Source: Psilocybe azurescens
Taxonomy: Eukaryota > Basidiomycota > Agaricomycetes > Agaricales > Agrocybaceae
DNA: 33,343 nucleotides
Assembly (NCBI GenBank): GCA_023853785.1
Contig: JAJIRX010000228.1
Span: forward strand, 1 to 33,343
Direction of reading: 5' to 3'
Below, piece after piece: positions 31,206 to 33,343 of this stretch. Position 1 is the first letter of the stretch. Every line of letters begins with the position of its first letter. The notes below the pieces were generated by a model. The model made no database searches. It saw only the letters and a program-made list of their open reading frames with translations, and was not told the DNA's origin. The position numbers and the translations under genes were made by a program.

Positions 31206-33343
31206 CGTTCAACCTTCAATTCGTCCAAACTCGTAGATCGCAGTTTATCATTATGCTATTGTCAGCGTCCAGTCTCTAGCGACCCAACCTCTGCATTGCA
31301 AGTAACTGTGTGAAATCTTCCGCAAGAATAAGGATAATATGTTGGCAGAATATTTTCTAATCGAACTTGAAGAAAACGCTCTAGGCGGACCAGTCCAAAA
31401 AAAAGTTTAGATTACATAGAGAATTACACGCATATGTATACACAGTACACAAAAACGAAACGAAGAACCAGAAACACGGAGATCCGACTGCCGTCAATCG
31501 CAGATAAGCTCGTCGGGATCGTAAACGACTTCAGCAGGACTCCTAACAAACGCTCAGCTAACAATTCAAATCGCCAATTGGCTTACAAAACTTACCGTTG
31601 TTCGATGCCCTAAATGACAGTGATAGTATCAGCGAAAGTTGAAGCGGAGTCATAGATACGCACGTTACTATCCTTCCAGGAAATCTGGGCCTTCAATTCT
31701 GTCAGCCCAAATGATAATATTATACCATACAATACTTGGTAGTACACCGACCCAGAGTTGGCCCTGAGGTGAGAGCGCATAGGAAGCTTCGACGTATCGG
31801 CCGTCACGAGGCAAAGAGTAGAGTACATGTCTAGAGTCTATGTTCAGCAGTCATGATGAAAAGGTGGCGTGAGTTCTCACCTGGATCCTCATCTACCCAG
31901 CGGGGTTACTTTTAGTTCCACGATAACATCGTATTTTTGAAGTCACGGATTGAAGCTTTGACGCATCCTCTGATTGACAACAATAGGAGTTTCTGTATTC
32001 CTCGACCTCAGAAACCTTGGTATTCTGAAGTGGCGATGATCGTCGTTCATTGTCAAAAATGTGCTCTTCGATTACATGACAATTACATACCTTTGGAAGA
32101 ATGACATTGAATGCTCCAGAAATCAGTGTACGGCCATCCACCTGAATAAATTTTTGGGCCGAGCGTGCGATGTGTTCGGGATCCTCGGGGTTGAATAAAG
32201 GACACAAATTGGTACCATAGGCATATTTTGAGACTCTTGCACCTACAAAATGGTCCAGATAGAAGGAAACAGCGCCATCTGCAGCAGCCTTGTTGCTTTC
32301 ATGACAGTTAGCACACAAACACCATGATCGATATACGACAGATACGCACACATGGCGGTCAGGGCGGCATATATCCAGGGTATCATCAGAGAGCCTGGCC
32401 TTCAGGTTCGCGAATAGCCAGTTGCTGGCTGCAAAGCCGCCGACAAGAAAGACAGACTGAACCACGATAATGTTTTGCCGTTCAATGTATCCATCTCAGC
32501 GATGAGTGATGGAATATAATTCACCGCAATTTCAGTCTTTGAATCCGCACGCTGTTTCTCGATCGATTCCACTATACATTGAATGGGTGGTTCAAAGAAG
32601 GAAACCACATCGGAGCTAGATCAGATAACTGTCGTTCAGCGAAAAGATGAGCTCATAAACTTGTAGCACTCACCCAAGTAATTTGAGTTGTCCACTTCGA
32701 ATATTCAGTAAAGGGTCTCTGTCCCCACGCCTTCCGAATTTGATGTACTGCGCGTCGTCGTCGTTGTGGAATCTGAGCTTGGTACCCTTGTCAAAACATT
32801 CAGCGATGTTCGGGATATCATCAATAAAGCGAGAGCTTTCCAAAAGGTTTGCGACATTGAGAAAAATATGGGTAAATACATAATAGCAAGGAATATTTAA
32901 GCCACTGACCCTCGAGGTAATTCCTCGCATTGCTGGTCACGAAGACCAACCCTTGAAAATGACCTGTAGCAAAAGATACAGCTCGTAAGCAAGTCGGGTT
33001 GTGAACATAGTTTCAGAAGCCATACACTCTGGAGCAACCAATTCTTCCAACGATTGTGTATCCTGGGATGATTGTTTATACGCAGTAATATCGATGGTGC
33101 CTCCGCCGGCATCAACAATGAGGATGCCCTTTCCTTGCTACGGATAATCAGAAGTCTTAGACGGCGGGTCCATTGTGCGATGACGGACGAAGCTCACCTC
33201 TATAGCGTGGGTTGTCAATCCTCCTGAATACAGCGGTGCAAGCTGGCCTTGCCCTCTGTAACCAACGAGAGAAGCTGCTGCCCAGCCGGACTATTCGGAA
33301 TCAAGCCCGCCCATGCAGCCCGCCGTATCTGGCTCTGCTGGGT
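31206..33343. repeat. Segmental duplication, right copy (runs off the window)
   Basis: This is the direct counterpart of 4070-6124, covering the 3' flank, exons and introns of the Hsp70-like gene. It is cut by the window end. Confidence 0.85.
31494..33343 (-). CDS. Hsp70-like ATPase, copy 2, 5' end outside window
   Basis: This is the same gene as copy 1, but the visible motifs are intact: phosphate-2 DAGGGT at 33096-33113 and adenosine motif VGGF within VFLVGGFAAS (32433-32444), followed by AADGAVSFYLDHF. The C-terminal exons join as SWKDSN, GIEQR and SPAEVVYDPDEL, with the stop at 31494-31496. Introns include gtgtgc...gaaag between CRPDRH and NKAAADGAV, and gtcagt...gaaag before the SRFIDDIPNI exon. 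Family members bind ATP through an actin-like fold and are widely expanded in Agaricomycetes; the substrate is unknown. A 25-28 base stretch near 32955-32982 is absent from copy 1 and its status (exon or tiny intron) is unclear. The N-terminal phosphate-1 exon lies beyond the window. Confidence 0.75.

Overview
The window looks like nuclear DNA of a mushroom-forming basidiomycete (Agaricomycetes). The genes are cut by many short introns of about 47-68 bases. The gene families (Hsp70-like ATPase, F-box/LRR, TPR, an EF-hand protein with ZZ-like fingers) are typical of expanded Agaricomycete families. The left edge holds Plavaka/CACTA-type transposase debris. No tRNA, rRNA or CRISPR array was seen. 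All family calls are from reading translations by eye; no database search was possible.

Layout. 1-3.9 kb: two broken DNA-transposon transposases, a C-terminal half on + and an N-terminal part on -, pointing tail to tail. 4.1-6.8 kb: a decayed Hsp70-like gene on -. 7.5-9.0 kb: a decayed coiled-coil family gene on +. 9.0-10.45 kb: weak coding traces only. 10.451-20.586 kb: a 10.1-kb block without host genes, bounded by 12-bp perfect terminal inverted repeats and a 4-bp repeated flank. Inside it sit a foldback repeat, a hAT-type element with a perfect 8-bp target duplication, a gag-only Copia LTR retrotransposon nested in that hAT element, two hAT-type MITEs stacked in one target site, a third MITE, a perfect 74-bp tandem duplication and an unidentified spliced-looking remnant. 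20.589-26.137 kb: a 13-exon gene on + (EF-hand, two ZZ-like fingers) that starts exactly at the right edge of the block. 26.75-28.06 kb: an F-box/LRR pseudogene on -. 28.16-30.20 kb: a divergent gene on + for a soluble twin-ATPase ABC protein, with two single-base frameshifts. 30.77-30.94 kb: a TPR scrap. 31.2 kb to the end: a second copy of the Hsp70-like gene on -, in direct orientation about 27.1 kb from the first and with its visible motifs intact.

Taken together this is a transposon-rich, gene-decaying segment framed by a segmental duplication. There is no evidence of an operon or joint pathway. The best candidates for something undescribed are the 10.1-kb terminal-repeat element inserted at a start codon, the gag-only Copia element, and the EF-hand/ZZ protein of unknown function. 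Several frameshifts fall in short homopolymers, so assembly errors must be separated from real pseudogenes before the EF-hand and ABC genes are called dead.
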